64,000 nt of DNA, from the NCBI RefSeq assembly GCF_004216755.1, contig NZ_SGWZ01000003.1, positions 248,001-312,000 of the forward strand. The letters run 5' to 3'. The position numbers were made by a program, and so were the translations under genes. Positions 52,475-61,294 of this stretch are shown here, in pieces (position 1 is the first letter of the stretch; the number at the start of each line of letters is the position of its first letter). The DNA comes from Kerstersia gyiorum. Lineage in GTDB: Bacteria; Pseudomonadota; Gammaproteobacteria; Burkholderiales; Burkholderiaceae_B. The notes beneath the pieces are model-generated. The model was not told where the DNA came from. It saw nothing but the letters and a program-made list of their open reading frames with translations, and made no database searches.

Positions 52475-53422
52475 TCAGGCCAGGTCACCCAGCTGGCGGT
52501 GCAGATCCTCGATATCCTGCAGCCGCCCGCGTACCTCGGCCGGATAGGCCGATGCCATTTCGACCGCCAGGAAATGGATCAGCGCAAAGGCCGCCAGGTG
52601 TGAATCGAAAACATGCCGCCTGGCATTCGGGCAGCACAACGTGAGCGCCGCCCGGGGCACCAGGTCCGACATGGCGGTGTCGGTAATCAGCAACTGACTG
52701 ACCCGGCGCCGCGCCACGGCCTCCATCAAAGGCAGCAACTGGCTGGCCCGCCGCCGGAAATCAACGACGACCAGCAAATCTCCCGACCGCAACTGGCTGA
52801 GCAGTTCACTGGGCCTGCCAGCGGCATCTCCCAGCACGAAGACATCCTGGCGCAACTGCAGCCACAAGGCCTGCGCATAGCAAGCCAGCACGTGGCTGGC
52901 ACGCAAGCCCAGCACAAACACCCTGGGCGCACGGAACAGATGCCCTACCGCCTGGGCCAGTTGGCCCGGGGGCAGGCTTTGCCGCAGTAACCCCAGTTGT
53001 TCCTGCTCCGCTTCGATATAACTGCTCCACGCGGGTTCCGTGCCTGGGTTTGGGCTTGGGGCGCTACCCAGCTCGCGCCCAATGGCCGCAGCCGTGCGGT
53101 CCAGCGGTGAATTGCCATCCTGGTCACGCGCCTGGCGCCGCGCCTGCTGGAAGCCCTCGTACCCGAGCTTCTGGAAAAAACGCGCGGTGCAGGCACGCGA
53201 CACGCCGGCCATCGCCGCCAGTTCTGCCGCCTGGAAGCCGGCCATGGAAAAGCCCGGCTGCATCAGCAGGCTGGCCAGCTTGCGCTCGGACACCGACAGT
53301 CCGTTCCATTGGCCCAGAATGCGTCCCCGCAACGACCCTGGCGCGGCTCCGCCCCCCTCCGCCTCACGCCCAGGCTCCTGGCGTCCGCCTGACCCTGCAT
53401 GATCCCTGCTGTCGTACCCCAT
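52475..53422 (-). CDS. MurR/RpiR-family transcriptional regulator
   Basis: The N-terminal helix-turn-helix (about residues 33-105) carries the family pattern LSVSERKLASLLMQ, then AAELAAMAGVSRACTARFFQKLGYEGFQQ in adjacent stretches. The SIS domain follows (about 160-290), with RVFVLGLRASHVLACYAQAL and DLLVVVDFRRRASQ. SIS domains bind phosphosugars in many members, though some RpiR regulators control amino-acid genes. It is divergent from the amino-acid ABC operon, separated by 316 bases with repeated TTCCAT motifs, so it probably regulates that operon. Confidence 0.85.
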   Translation of the reverse strand: MGYDSRDHAGSGGRQEPGREAEGGGAAPGSLRGRILGQWNGLSVSERKLASLLMQPGFSMAGFQAAELAAMAGVSRACTARFFQKLGYEGFQQARRQARDQDGNSPLDRTAAAIGRELGSAPSPNPGTEPAWSSYIEAEQEQLGLLRQSLPPGQLAQAVGHLFRAPRVFVLGLRASHVLACYAQALWLQLRQDVFVLGDAAGRPSELLSQLRSGDLLVVVDFRRRASQLLPLMEAVARRRVSQLLITDTAMSDLVPRAALTLCCPNARRHVFDSHLAAFALIHFLAVEMASAYPAEVRGRLQDIEDLHRQLGDLA

Positions 53423-53460
53423 GTCGCTCTCCGTCCGCCATGCCTGTTGTCATTCAATAG

Positions 53461-53630
53461 CGCACCATTCCAGTGCCTGATGTCTGTCAATGGGGTGCAA
53501 AACGCACCGCCATGGGCCTCGTCCAAGCGGCTCCGGCCTGGCATTTCACCCTGGCCCGGCACGAACGTCGCGCCCGCCCGTCCTGGAATTTCCATTTCAC
53601 CCACAAGGAGAAATGGAACACCCATTCCAT
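53461..53630. promoter_or_regulatory. Operator-like repeats between the RpiR regulator and the ABC operon
   Basis: TTCCATTTC (53590-53598) and GAAATGGAA (53610-53618) form an inverted repeat, and ATTCCAT follows at 53624-53630, so a TTCCAT unit occurs three times. Upstream, GGTGC-AAAAC-GCACC (53494-53508) is a perfect palindrome. CGCACCA-TTC-CAGTGCC (53461-53477) resembles an NtrC site. The first group suits an RpiR-type operator and the last an upstream activator site; both are inferred. Confidence 0.5.
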
Positions 53631-53665
53631 CCACTAGCACGATGGATGCCAGTTTTTTTCCGGAG

Positions 53666-53685
53666 TTGGCACGGCATTTGCTTGT
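53666..53685 (+). promoter_or_regulatory. Sigma-54 (RpoN) promoter of the amino-acid ABC operon
   Basis: TTGGCACG, four bases, then TTGCTT matches the -24/-12 consensus (YTGGCACG-N4-TTGCW) at every fixed position. Transcription would start about 50 bases before the substrate-binding-protein gene. An enhancer-binding protein is required, and none is encoded in the window. Confidence 0.82.
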
Positions 53686-53738
53686 GTCCTGTCATCAGCA
53701 AACCTTTCCTCACCCTCGCTTCAGCAAGGAACTCTGCC

Positions 53739-54548
53739 ATGACAGCCCGCCTCACTTCCCGGACCGCCGCCTTCATCGCCACCCTGGCCGCCAGCTGCGC
53801 CATGCTCATGCATGCCGGCAATGCCAGCGCCGACGACTCGCTGAACCGCGTCCTCGACAAGAAAACCCTGGTCGTCGGCATCGCGGGAGACTTTCCTCCC
53901 TATGGTTTCATTGGCCCTGACTTCCAGCCCCAGGGCCTGGAAATCGACCTGGCCCGGCATATCGCCGGAAAAATGGGCGTCGCGGCGGAGCTGGTCACGG
54001 TAACCAACCCGAACCGTATTCCCTACCTCCAAACTCGCAAGATAGACGTCATCATCTCAACCCTGGGCAAGAACCCGGAACGCGCCCAGGTCATAGATTT
54101 CGGTTCGTCCTATGCACCCTTCTTCCAGGCTGTGTACGGCCCTGCCGACCTGAAAATCGAAACCATCGAAGACCTGGCAGGCAAAAGCGCGGCCGTCACG
54201 CGCGGCACCATCCAGGACGACCTCATCACTCAGCTCGCCCCCAAAAGCCTGAAGATCCAACGCTTCGAGGATGATGCATCGACGGTCCAGGCCTTCGTAT
54301 CAGGACAGAACCAGTTGCTGGTCACGGGGGCATCCATGGCGGATGTCGTGCTGAAGAAGAACCCTCAGCTGAACGCTGAGTACAAGCTGCTGCTGAAAGA
54401 CTCGCCTTGCTTCATCGCCGTGCGCAAGGGAGAGGATGCTTTGCGCGCACAGCTCAACGCCATCATTCTGGAGGCCAAGCAGGACGGCACGCTGGAAACG
54501 CTGTCACAGCAGTGGCTGGGCCGCAGCACCGGCGAATTGCCGCTCTGA
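53739..54548 (+). CDS. Amino-acid ABC transporter, periplasmic substrate-binding protein
   Basis: This family-3 solute-binding protein would capture a polar amino acid in the periplasm. The signal peptide ends near GNASA; the mature protein begins with KKTLVVGIAGDFPPYGFIG, and shows the later family segments GLEIDLARHIAGKMGV and RAQVIDFGSSYAPFFQAVYG. AAGGA stands before the ATG. The length of 269 residues is usual. The ligand cannot be told from sequence by eye. It is the first gene of a four-gene operon. Confidence 0.92.
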   Translation: MTARLTSRTAAFIATLAASCAMLMHAGNASADDSLNRVLDKKTLVVGIAGDFPPYGFIGPDFQPQGLEIDLARHIAGKMGVAAELVTVTNPNRIPYLQTRKIDVIISTLGKNPERAQVIDFGSSYAPFFQAVYGPADLKIETIEDLAGKSAAVTRGTIQDDLITQLAPKSLKIQRFEDDASTVQAFVSGQNQLLVTGASMADVVLKKNPQLNAEYKLLLKDSPCFIAVRKGEDALRAQLNAIILEAKQDGTLETLSQQWLGRSTGELPL

Positions 54549-54646
54549 TCCCGCCAGACCATGCATGGCAGGCGGCCAACCGGCGCCAGCCATGCCCCCT
54601 CAGGATGCCTGCCACGCAGGCCTCCCGCCGCCAGGAGCCCCGCCTC

Positions 54647-55303
54647 ATGCTTTCAGATTTCCTGCCCGTCCTGGCCCAATGGCCGCTGCTGCTCCAGGGC
54701 CTGCTGCTGACCGTGTTGCTGACAGCCATTTCCACGCCGCTAGGAGTCGCGATCGGCATCGCCGGCGGCTGGCTGCGCGTGCATGGCAATACGCCAGCGC
54801 GGGTAGCCACCAGCATCTACCTGGAACTGACCCGCAACACTCCTTTCATCATCCAGCTCTTCTTCATTTTTTTCGGATTGCCCGCGCTAGGCGTAAAACT
54901 CAGCACGGAAGCCGCCTGCGTGCTCGCACTGAGCCTGAACCTGGGCGCTTACTGTACGGAAATCGTGCGTGCCGGCATCCAGGCCACGCCCAGGGGTCAT
55001 ATCGAAGCTGCGCAAAGCCTGGCGCTGAACCGCTGGCAGGTGTTTGCGCATGTTGTCCTGCCGCCCGCGCTCAAGCGGGTCTGGCCCGCCCTGGTGGGGC
55101 AAATCATCCTGGTCATGCTTGGTTCTGCCGTATGCAGCCAGATCTCCATGGAAGAACTGACCTACAGCGCCAACCTGATCTCCAGCCGGACCTTCCGCAA
55201 TTTCGAGGCATATATCCTCATTGCCGCCGTCTACCTGCTGCTGGCCATCCTCTTGCGCCAGGGGCTGAACTGGCTGGGTCCGCGCTGGATCTTCGGCCGC
55301 TGA
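54647..55303 (+). CDS. Amino-acid ABC transporter permease (first)
   Basis: This HisM/GlnP-type permease has about five transmembrane helices and the cytoplasmic EAA loop GHIEAAQSLALNRWQVFAHV, which contacts the ATPase. The segment LELTRNTPFIIQLFFIFFGLP is typical of the family, read here in two adjoining parts. AGGAG precedes the ATG at 54647, giving 218 residues. It follows the binding-protein gene by 98 bases. Confidence 0.93.
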   Translation: MLSDFLPVLAQWPLLLQGLLLTVLLTAISTPLGVAIGIAGGWLRVHGNTPARVATSIYLELTRNTPFIIQLFFIFFGLPALGVKLSTEAACVLALSLNLGAYCTEIVRAGIQATPRGHIEAAQSLALNRWQVFAHVVLPPALKRVWPALVGQIILVMLGSAVCSQISMEELTYSANLISSRTFRNFEAYILIAAVYLLLAILLRQGLNWLGPRWIFGR

Positions 55304-55331
55304 GCGCCAGAACCTTACAGGTGCCGCCATC

Positions 55332-55991
55332 ATGATCGACTTCCCTTTTTCCGCCATCGCCTGGCAACTCCTGCTGGCCCTGCGCTGGACCGTACTGCTG
55401 TCGCTGCTCGCCTTCATCGGCGGCGGCGCCCTGGGTTTGCTGCTGCTTGTGCTGCGTCTAGGCGCAAACCCTTGGCCACGCCGCTGCATCCAGCTTTATG
55501 TACAGATATTCCAGGGCACACCGCTGCTTATGCAGCTATTCCTGGTCTATTTCGGACTGCCCATGCTGGGCCTGGATACCCCGCCGCTGCTGGCCGCCGG
55601 CCTTTGCCTGGCGCTCTATGCGGGCGCCTTTCTCTGCGAAATCTGGCGCGGCTGCGTGGAGTCCATTCCCCGGGGCCAGTGGGAAGCTTCGAGCAGCCTG
55701 GCGCTGAACCGCTACGAACAACTGCGCCACGTCATTCTGCCGCAAGCGGCCCGCATGGCCCTGGCGCCTACCGCCGGTTTCCTGGTCCAGGTCATCAAGG
55801 GAACAGCGCTGGCCTCCGTCATCGGCTTCGTGGAAATCACCAAGGCCGGGCAAATGATGGCCAATGTCACGCACCAGCCCTTCCTGATCTACGGCTGCGT
55901 CGCCCTGCTCTACTTCGCCCTGTGCTACCCGGTCTCGCTCTGGTCGCGCCATCTGGAACACAGCATGCGCCGGCCAGCTCCCCGCCCTTGA
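55332..55991 (+). CDS. Amino-acid ABC transporter permease (second)
   Basis: This is the second permease of a heterodimeric channel. It has five helices, the family segment IFQGTPLLMQLFLVYFGLP and the EAA loop GQWEASSSLALNRYEQLRHV. At 219 residues it is the same size as the first permease, which it follows by 28 bases. Two unlike permeases suit a Gln/Glu/His-type importer. Confidence 0.93.
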   Translation: MIDFPFSAIAWQLLLALRWTVLLSLLAFIGGGALGLLLLVLRLGANPWPRRCIQLYVQIFQGTPLLMQLFLVYFGLPMLGLDTPPLLAAGLCLALYAGAFLCEIWRGCVESIPRGQWEASSSLALNRYEQLRHVILPQAARMALAPTAGFLVQVIKGTALASVIGFVEITKAGQMMANVTHQPFLIYGCVALLYFALCYPVSLWSRHLEHSMRRPAPRP

Positions 55992-56024
55992 ACCCATCCC
56001 TGCAGCCGACAACAGGAGCCCCTC

Positions 56025-56804
56025 ATGCCTACCCCCAAGCTACCCCATCCAGCCACCGGCAACAGTTCCTCCATTCCGCTGGTTGCCATCCAGGGCCTGC
56101 GCAAAAGCTACGGCGACAATGAAGTGCTGAAAGGCGTGGATCTGGACATACACCGCCGCGAAGTCGTCACCATCATCGGCAAAAGCGGTTCGGGCAAAAG
56201 TACGCTGTTGCGTTGCATCAACGGCCTGGAAAGCTTCCAGGCCGGCAATCTGACCGTGCATGGCCAGGCCCTGCGTGCCCACGACCCGGCCGCGATGCGC
56301 GAACTGCGCAAAGATGTCGGCATGATCTTCCAGAACTTCAACCTGTTCCCGCACATGAGCGTGGGCCGCAACGTCATGCTGGCACCCATGCTGGTCATGA
56401 ACATGCCGCGCGCGCAAGCTCGCCAGCGGGCCCAGGTGCTACTGACGCGCGTCGGCTTGGCCGACAAGATCGACAGCATGCCTGACCAGCTTTCTGGTGG
56501 TCAGCAGCAGCGCGTGGCCATTGCCCGTGCACTGGCCATGGAGCCGGAAGTCCTGCTGTGCGACGAAATCACGTCGGCGCTGGACCCGGAACTGGTGGGT
56601 GAAGTCCTGCATGTCATTGAAGACCTGGCTGGACAAGGCATGACCATCATCATGGTGACCCATGAAATGAATTTCGCCCGCAAGGTCAGCGACCGCGTCG
56701 TCTTCATGCACCAGGGCCGCGTACACGAAACCGCCGCGCCGGCGCAATTGTTCAACGCACCGCAAACACCGGAACTGCGTCAGTTCCTGTCAGCCATGGC
56801 CTGA
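56025..56804 (+). CDS. Amino-acid ABC transporter ATP-binding protein
   Basis: This ATPase powers the importer. Walker A is GKSGSGKST (residues 52-60), the Q loop lies in MIFQNFNLFPHM, the ABC signature is LSGGQQQRVAIARALA, Walker B is VLLCDEITSALDPE and the switch His is in MVTHEM. An N-terminal extension of about 17 polar residues precedes the domain. The length of 259 residues is usual. It is the last gene of the operon. Confidence 0.95.
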   Translation: MPTPKLPHPATGNSSSIPLVAIQGLRKSYGDNEVLKGVDLDIHRREVVTIIGKSGSGKSTLLRCINGLESFQAGNLTVHGQALRAHDPAAMRELRKDVGMIFQNFNLFPHMSVGRNVMLAPMLVMNMPRAQARQRAQVLLTRVGLADKIDSMPDQLSGGQQQRVAIARALAMEPEVLLCDEITSALDPELVGEVLHVIEDLAGQGMTIIMVTHEMNFARKVSDRVVFMHQGRVHETAAPAQLFNAPQTPELRQFLSAMA

Positions 56805-56832
56805 CACGCGCTTCCGACCCACGTTCGCCCGG

Positions 56833-56853
56833 CCCCGGAGGACGTGTCCGGGG
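56833..56853. terminator. Hairpin after the ABC operon
   Basis: CCCCGG and CCGGGG pair with a nine-base loop about 30 bases after the ATPase stop, in the gap before the convergent TetR-type gene. No U-run is present, so it is a weak candidate. Confidence 0.4.
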
Positions 56854-56898
56854 GAATGGGCTGACCGGCCTGGTTCAGGCAGGCCTGCCGAGCAAAGG

Positions 56899-57558
56899 CT
56901 AGCAACAGGATGGCGCCAGGCGGCTCTGCGCCATGGTGATCAGCGCTTCGATAACAGGCTCGGCCAGCCGCTTGTCTATCGGCCTGCCCAGAATAACGAA
57001 CTGGGTCGTCAGGAAACTGAGCACAGCATCGAACAGGATGCCCGCCACCACCGCCTTGGGCGCATCGGCCCGAATCTGGCCCTTGCGTTCCTGGATGTCG
57101 AAAAGCCGCATGAACACATCGAACCACACCATGGGGCCATGCTCGTACCAGGTCTGCCCGGCTTCGGGGAAACGCTTGGAACCCGCGATGACGAGGCGAT
57201 AGAAGGCGACGTGGCGGGCATTGGCCACGACATTGACGAGTTCCTGCAGGATGGTGCGCAGGCCATCGGCCAGCGTGACACCCGATACGTCTATGGCCCG
57301 AAGCTGGGCCAGGAACTCAGCGCAGAGCTGTTCAATGACGGCGGCAAACAAAGCCTGCTTGCCGCCGAAATGATGATAGACCGCAGCCTTGGAACCGCCC
57401 GCCTCGGTCACGATGGCATCGAGGCTGGTGGCGGCATAGCCATGCTTGAGAAAATGCTCGCAGGCAACGTGCAGCAATTGCTGCTGCCGCTGCCTGCCCC
57501 GCTCTGTCGCCGGGACTTTCTTGTGTTGGGATTTCGTGGCGACAGAGACTTTGGGCAT
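56899..57558 (-). CDS. TetR/AcrR-family transcriptional regulator
   Basis: The N-terminal helix-turn-helix (about residues 18-65) shows QQQLLHVACEHFLKHGYAAT, then SLDAIVTEAGGSKAAVYHHF. The C-terminal ligand-binding part resembles the AefR-like type (VVAGILFDAVLSFLTTQFV). The ATG at 57558 gives 219 residues; frame extensions upstream run into the dehydrogenase gene. It starts 17 bases after the stop of the PQQ-dependent dehydrogenase on the same strand, so it is co-transcribed and may control the module by feedback. Confidence 0.88.
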   Translation of the reverse strand: MPKVSVATKSQHKKVPATERGRQRQQQLLHVACEHFLKHGYAATSLDAIVTEAGGSKAAVYHHFGGKQALFAAVIEQLCAEFLAQLRAIDVSGVTLADGLRTILQELVNVVANARHVAFYRLVIAGSKRFPEAGQTWYEHGPMVWFDVFMRLFDIQERKGQIRADAPKAVVAGILFDAVLSFLTTQFVILGRPIDKRLAEPVIEALITMAQSRLAPSCC

Positions 57559-57575
57559 GGCAGGGTCAGGGCAAC

Positions 57576-60011
57576 TTATGGCTTCTTGGGAAGCGCATAA
57601 GCTATCACGTAATCGCCACGATCTGGCGATTGCCGCGCACCGCCTGCCGCGATGACCACGAACTGGCGGCCACTCTGCGGCGCCACGTAGCTCAGCGGGG
57701 TGGCCTGGCCTCCCACCGGCATGCGGCCCTTCCACAGCTCTTCGCCGGTGGCGATGTCCAGCGCGCGCAGGTAGTAGTCCTGGGTGCCGGCATAGAACAC
57801 GATACCGGAAGCCGTGCTGACACCGCCGCCCAGCGTGGGCATGCCCAGAGGCACCGGCAGATTGGCCTTGACGCCATTCACGACGGCATCTTCGACCGTA
57901 CCTGCCGGCGTCTGCCACACCAGCTGACGGGTATTCAGGTCAACGGCAGCGAACACGCCCCAGGGCGGCGCATTGCAAGGAATGCCCAGCGGCGAATTGA
58001 AGGCCTCGTGGTCGATCACGAATGGCGTACCCTGCATGGGATAGGTACTGCCTACGCCATGGCCTGCCACCAGCTTGCTTTCGTCCACTTCCGAATGCGG
58101 GATCAGCGTCACAACCTGCGGAATGCGGATATCGTTGAGGAACAGATAGCCACGGTCTTCATCTATGGCTGCGCTGCCCCAGTTGAAACCGCCGTAATAG
58201 CCGGGATACAGCAGGGTCGGCTTGGTCGACGGCGCAGTGAATTCCCCTTCGTAGTTCAGCTTGCGGAAGGCAATGCGGCAAGCCAGCTGGTCAAAGAAGG
58301 TGGCGCCCCACATATCGGCTTCGGTCAACGGCTCGGCGCCCAGGGCGGGCATGCCGACCGAGTACGGCTGGGTCTTGGCGACCCAATCCCCGGCGGCAAC
58401 CGTTTGCGGCACGGGACGTTCTTCCACCTCAGCCAAGGGCCTGCCGTCACGGCGGTCCAGCAGGAAGATCTGGCCACGCTTGGTCAGCTGCACCAGCGCC
58501 GGCGTCACGCCGCCCTTGCCATCCGGAATGTCATACAACGCCGGCTGGGCCGCAATGTCGTAGTCCCAGATGTCGTGATGCACGGTCTGGTACGTCCAGC
58601 GTTCGCGGCCGGTCAGGATATCCAGCGCCACCACGGCAGACGAATGCTTCTCGGTGGTTTCCGGACGATGGCCGCCCCAGAAATCAGGCTGCTGGTTACC
58701 TGTCGGCAGGTAAACCAGGCCCAGTTCCTCGTCAAAAGCCGGCGTGGACCAGACGTTAGGGGTCGAACGCGAATAGCTGCCGCCCTCGGGAGGCAGCTTC
58801 GTGATTTCCGGCTGTCCCATGTCCCAGGCCCACAGCAATTCACCGGAATCGGCGCTGAAAGCGCGAATCACGCCGGAAGGCTCATCCACCGACCGGCCGT
58901 CAAATGTCCAGCCGCCGATGATGATCATGTTGCGCACAACGGTCGGTGCGGAGGTCAGGTAGTACCAGAGCACGTTGTCGTAATCGACCTTGCCCATGCC
59001 GACGGTGAGGTCGACCGCGCCATTCTGGCCGAAATCCTCGCACAGCTCGCCCGTTTTGGCGTCGATCTGCAGCAGGCGGGCGTCGATCGTGGTCATCACG
59101 ATACGGCTGGCGCAAGTACCATTGCCGCCAGGCGCCGCCGGATGCGACTGCTGCCAATCCAGGTCTTCCTCAAACGCATAAGGCTGCTCGACCTTGGCAG
59201 GCTCGTAGTAGCCCAGGCCGCGGCAACGGTTCCAGGTCTTGCGATCTTCGACCTTGGGATCGAATTTCCAGCGCTCCTGACCGTTCTCGGCATCCAAGGC
59301 GATGACCTTGTTGAGCGGTGTGCACACGAATACCGTGTCATCCACCTGCAGCGGCGTATTCTGGAATTCCGAGGCGCCATCCGCAATTTCGCCCGTTCGG
59401 TAGGTCCAGGCGACCTCAAGCTGGTCGACATTGCCCGGGTTGATCTGGTCGAACGGGGCAAAGCGGGTACCTGCCGGTGTCCGGCCATAATGCTGCCAGT
59501 CCCCGCCCACGCCGGCCGTCGCGGAGTTGCGCTGCACTTTGGGCGCAGCCGCGGCCTGGATCACGCCATGCGGCTGGAATACAGCCACCCCGCCCGCGAC
59601 CAGGCCCAGGCCCAGTACGCCCGCCAGCAGATGCGGCACACGACGCGAGCGCACGCCCGGCAGTTGCGGCAACAGCAGCGCCAGCACAAAGGCCAACACA
59701 AGGAACGGCGCCAGGCGCGGCACCAGCATCCAGAAGTTCAGGCCGACTTCGGCCAGCGCCCATACCACGGTCGCCACGGCGGTCAGGCCGAACAGCCAGG
59801 CGCCTGCCACTCGGCGGGCCGCCAGCAAGCCGCCCGCCACCAGCAGGGCTGCGCCCGCCAGGATGTAATACCAGGAACCGCCCAAAGCGGCGAGCTGGAT
59901 ACCGCCCACCGCCAGCACCAGGCCGATCACGGCCAATATGGCGCCAAACAGCGCCAGCGGCCAGCGCCGCTGCTTAGTGCTGGTCTCCGAATCAGCTTTA
60001 GCTGTTGTCAT
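57576..60011 (-). CDS. Membrane-bound PQQ-dependent dehydrogenase, glucose/quinate/shikimate family
   Basis: This family oxidises glucose (Gcd) or quinate and shikimate (QuiA) at the periplasmic face and passes electrons to ubiquinone. The N-terminal 150 residues hold five transmembrane helices, followed by an eight-bladed propeller that begins DWQHYGRTPAGTRFAPFDQI. Family segments are LGIPCNAPPWGVFAAVDL, GGGVSTASGIVFYAGTQDYY and GGQATPLSYV. From the ATG at 60011 it has 811 residues, like E. coli Gcd (796). I cannot choose between glucose and quinate as substrate. PQQ synthesis genes are not in the window, but a PqqU-like receptor is. Confidence 0.9.
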   Translation of the reverse strand: MTTAKADSETSTKQRRWPLALFGAILAVIGLVLAVGGIQLAALGGSWYYILAGAALLVAGGLLAARRVAGAWLFGLTAVATVVWALAEVGLNFWMLVPRLAPFLVLAFVLALLLPQLPGVRSRRVPHLLAGVLGLGLVAGGVAVFQPHGVIQAAAAPKVQRNSATAGVGGDWQHYGRTPAGTRFAPFDQINPGNVDQLEVAWTYRTGEIADGASEFQNTPLQVDDTVFVCTPLNKVIALDAENGQERWKFDPKVEDRKTWNRCRGLGYYEPAKVEQPYAFEEDLDWQQSHPAAPGGNGTCASRIVMTTIDARLLQIDAKTGELCEDFGQNGAVDLTVGMGKVDYDNVLWYYLTSAPTVVRNMIIIGGWTFDGRSVDEPSGVIRAFSADSGELLWAWDMGQPEITKLPPEGGSYSRSTPNVWSTPAFDEELGLVYLPTGNQQPDFWGGHRPETTEKHSSAVVALDILTGRERWTYQTVHHDIWDYDIAAQPALYDIPDGKGGVTPALVQLTKRGQIFLLDRRDGRPLAEVEERPVPQTVAAGDWVAKTQPYSVGMPALGAEPLTEADMWGATFFDQLACRIAFRKLNYEGEFTAPSTKPTLLYPGYYGGFNWGSAAIDEDRGYLFLNDIRIPQVVTLIPHSEVDESKLVAGHGVGSTYPMQGTPFVIDHEAFNSPLGIPCNAPPWGVFAAVDLNTRQLVWQTPAGTVEDAVVNGVKANLPVPLGMPTLGGGVSTASGIVFYAGTQDYYLRALDIATGEELWKGRMPVGGQATPLSYVAPQSGRQFVVIAAGGARQSPDRGDYVIAYALPKKP

Positions 60012-60462
60012 ATTCAAGATCACCAATGAAAAGGGAAACGTCGTAAGGACTCAGGGGCACCATTGCCCCTTCCCGTGAAGCACCTGCCAAATGGCTGCTG
60101 CGCCAGGCTGCAAGCCTCGTGCAGACGCTCTTGCAGACGATGTGCCCGGCCACGACCGGTGCAAAAAACCAGTTGCCGCTTGCGCAGCAAATCCTGTACT
60201 GTACCGTACAGTACTATTTTGTGTCATTCAGAACCCATGACGCAGCGCGGCAATACCGGGCCTGTAAAACCGTGAAACTCAGCGTGGCATTCCATGGACA
60301 AGACAGCCGGGCCGGAACAGCGCCTGCCGGACGGCCGCCGCAAGACCCGCCAATATGCATGGCCTTGCCCAGCCCGATGCCGTACGGCATGGTACCGTGG
60401 CCTGCACGCTTCACATGTCAAAGCCACCACTGGCATATCGCCTATTTCCCAGGAGCCCCGTC
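60012..60462. other. Divergent intergenic region, PQQ dehydrogenase / aldo-keto reductase
   Basis: This stretch of 451 bases holds no gene I can support. It must contain promoters for the dehydrogenase (minus) and the aldo-keto reductase operon (plus). The one striking element is the palindrome at 60196-60214. Short open frames here have no ribosome-binding site or recognisable product. Confidence 0.45.
60196..60214. promoter_or_regulatory. Perfect 19-bp palindrome, probable operator
   Basis: GTACTGTACCGTACAGTAC is an exact inverted repeat about the central C, of the size that a TetR-family dimer covers. It lies 185 bases before the dehydrogenase start and about 250 before the aldo-keto reductase start. 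The TetR-type protein encoded after the dehydrogenase is the natural candidate to bind it, by inference. Confidence 0.65.
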
Positions 60463-61293
60463 ATGGATTCCCAGCCGCGCATCGTCCTGAATGACCAGAA
60501 TCGCATTCCCCAGCTAGGCCTCGGTGTCTGGCGTACACCGGATGACCAGGCCGGCCCTGCCGTGGAGGCTGCCCTGGCCGCGGGCTACCGCCATATCGAC
60601 ACCGCCGCCGTCTACGAAAACGAAACCGGCGTGGGCGCAGGCATCCGGGCGGCAGGCCTGCCGCGCCGTCAATTATTCATCACCACCAAACTCTGGAATC
60701 CCGACCAGGGCTATGACAGCACGCTGAAAGCCTTCGACGCCAGCCTGGCACGGCTGGGCCTGGACGACATCGACCTCTACCTGATTCATTGGCCCTCTCC
60801 TGCTCGCGGCCTGTACCTGGAGAGCTGGCGGGCCATGCGGCGGCTGCATGAAGAAGGCAGGGTGCGCTCCATCGGTGTTTCCAACTTCGCCGCAGAACAC
60901 CTGGAGCGGCTTATCCAGGACAGCGGCGTGGTGCCCGTGCTGAACCAGATCGAACTGCACCCGCGCTTCCAGCAACGCACATTGCGCGACTTCCATGCCC
61001 GGCATGGCATCGCCACCCAGTCCTGGAGCCCGCTGGGCCAAGGCACGCTGCTGGACGACCCGGTCATCACGGCCATTGGCAGGAAACACGGCCGCACGCC
61101 GGCCCAGGTCATCATACGCTGGCACCTGGACAACGGCCTGATTGCCATCCCGAAATCCGTGACGCCCAGCCGCATCGCGGAAAACTTCAATGTCTTTTCG
61201 TTCCGGCTCGACGCCGATGACAGGTCGGCCATCGCCGCGCTGGACACCCCCGACGGCCGCATAGGCCCCGACCCGCTGACGGCGGAGTTCTGA
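60463..61293 (+). CDS. Aldo/keto reductase (AKR5-like, DkgA/DkgB type)
   Basis: These NADPH-dependent enzymes reduce aldehydes and ketones; DkgA and DkgB reduce 2,5-diketo-D-gluconate. The catalytic tetrad is complete: Asp46 and Tyr51 in DTAAVYENE, Lys76 in TTKLWNP and His109 in LIHWPSP. The NADPH-binding end has IPKSVTPSRIAENFNVF. AGGAG precedes the ATG at 60463, giving 276 residues. It stands opposite the PQQ dehydrogenase; reduction of a product of glucose oxidation is a possible link but is not shown. Confidence 0.92.
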   Translation: MDSQPRIVLNDQNRIPQLGLGVWRTPDDQAGPAVEAALAAGYRHIDTAAVYENETGVGAGIRAAGLPRRQLFITTKLWNPDQGYDSTLKAFDASLARLGLDDIDLYLIHWPSPARGLYLESWRAMRRLHEEGRVRSIGVSNFAAEHLERLIQDSGVVPVLNQIELHPRFQQRTLRDFHARHGIATQSWSPLGQGTLLDDPVITAIGRKHGRTPAQVIIRWHLDNGLIAIPKSVTPSRIAENFNVFSFRLDADDRSAIAALDTPDGRIGPDPLTAEF

Positions 61294-61294
61294 C

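Noticed and set aside
53494..53508. GGTGC-AAAAC-GCACC considered as an NtrC site
   Set aside because: The arms are in the opposite order to the NtrC consensus (GCACC then GGTGC). I keep it only as an unexplained palindrome.
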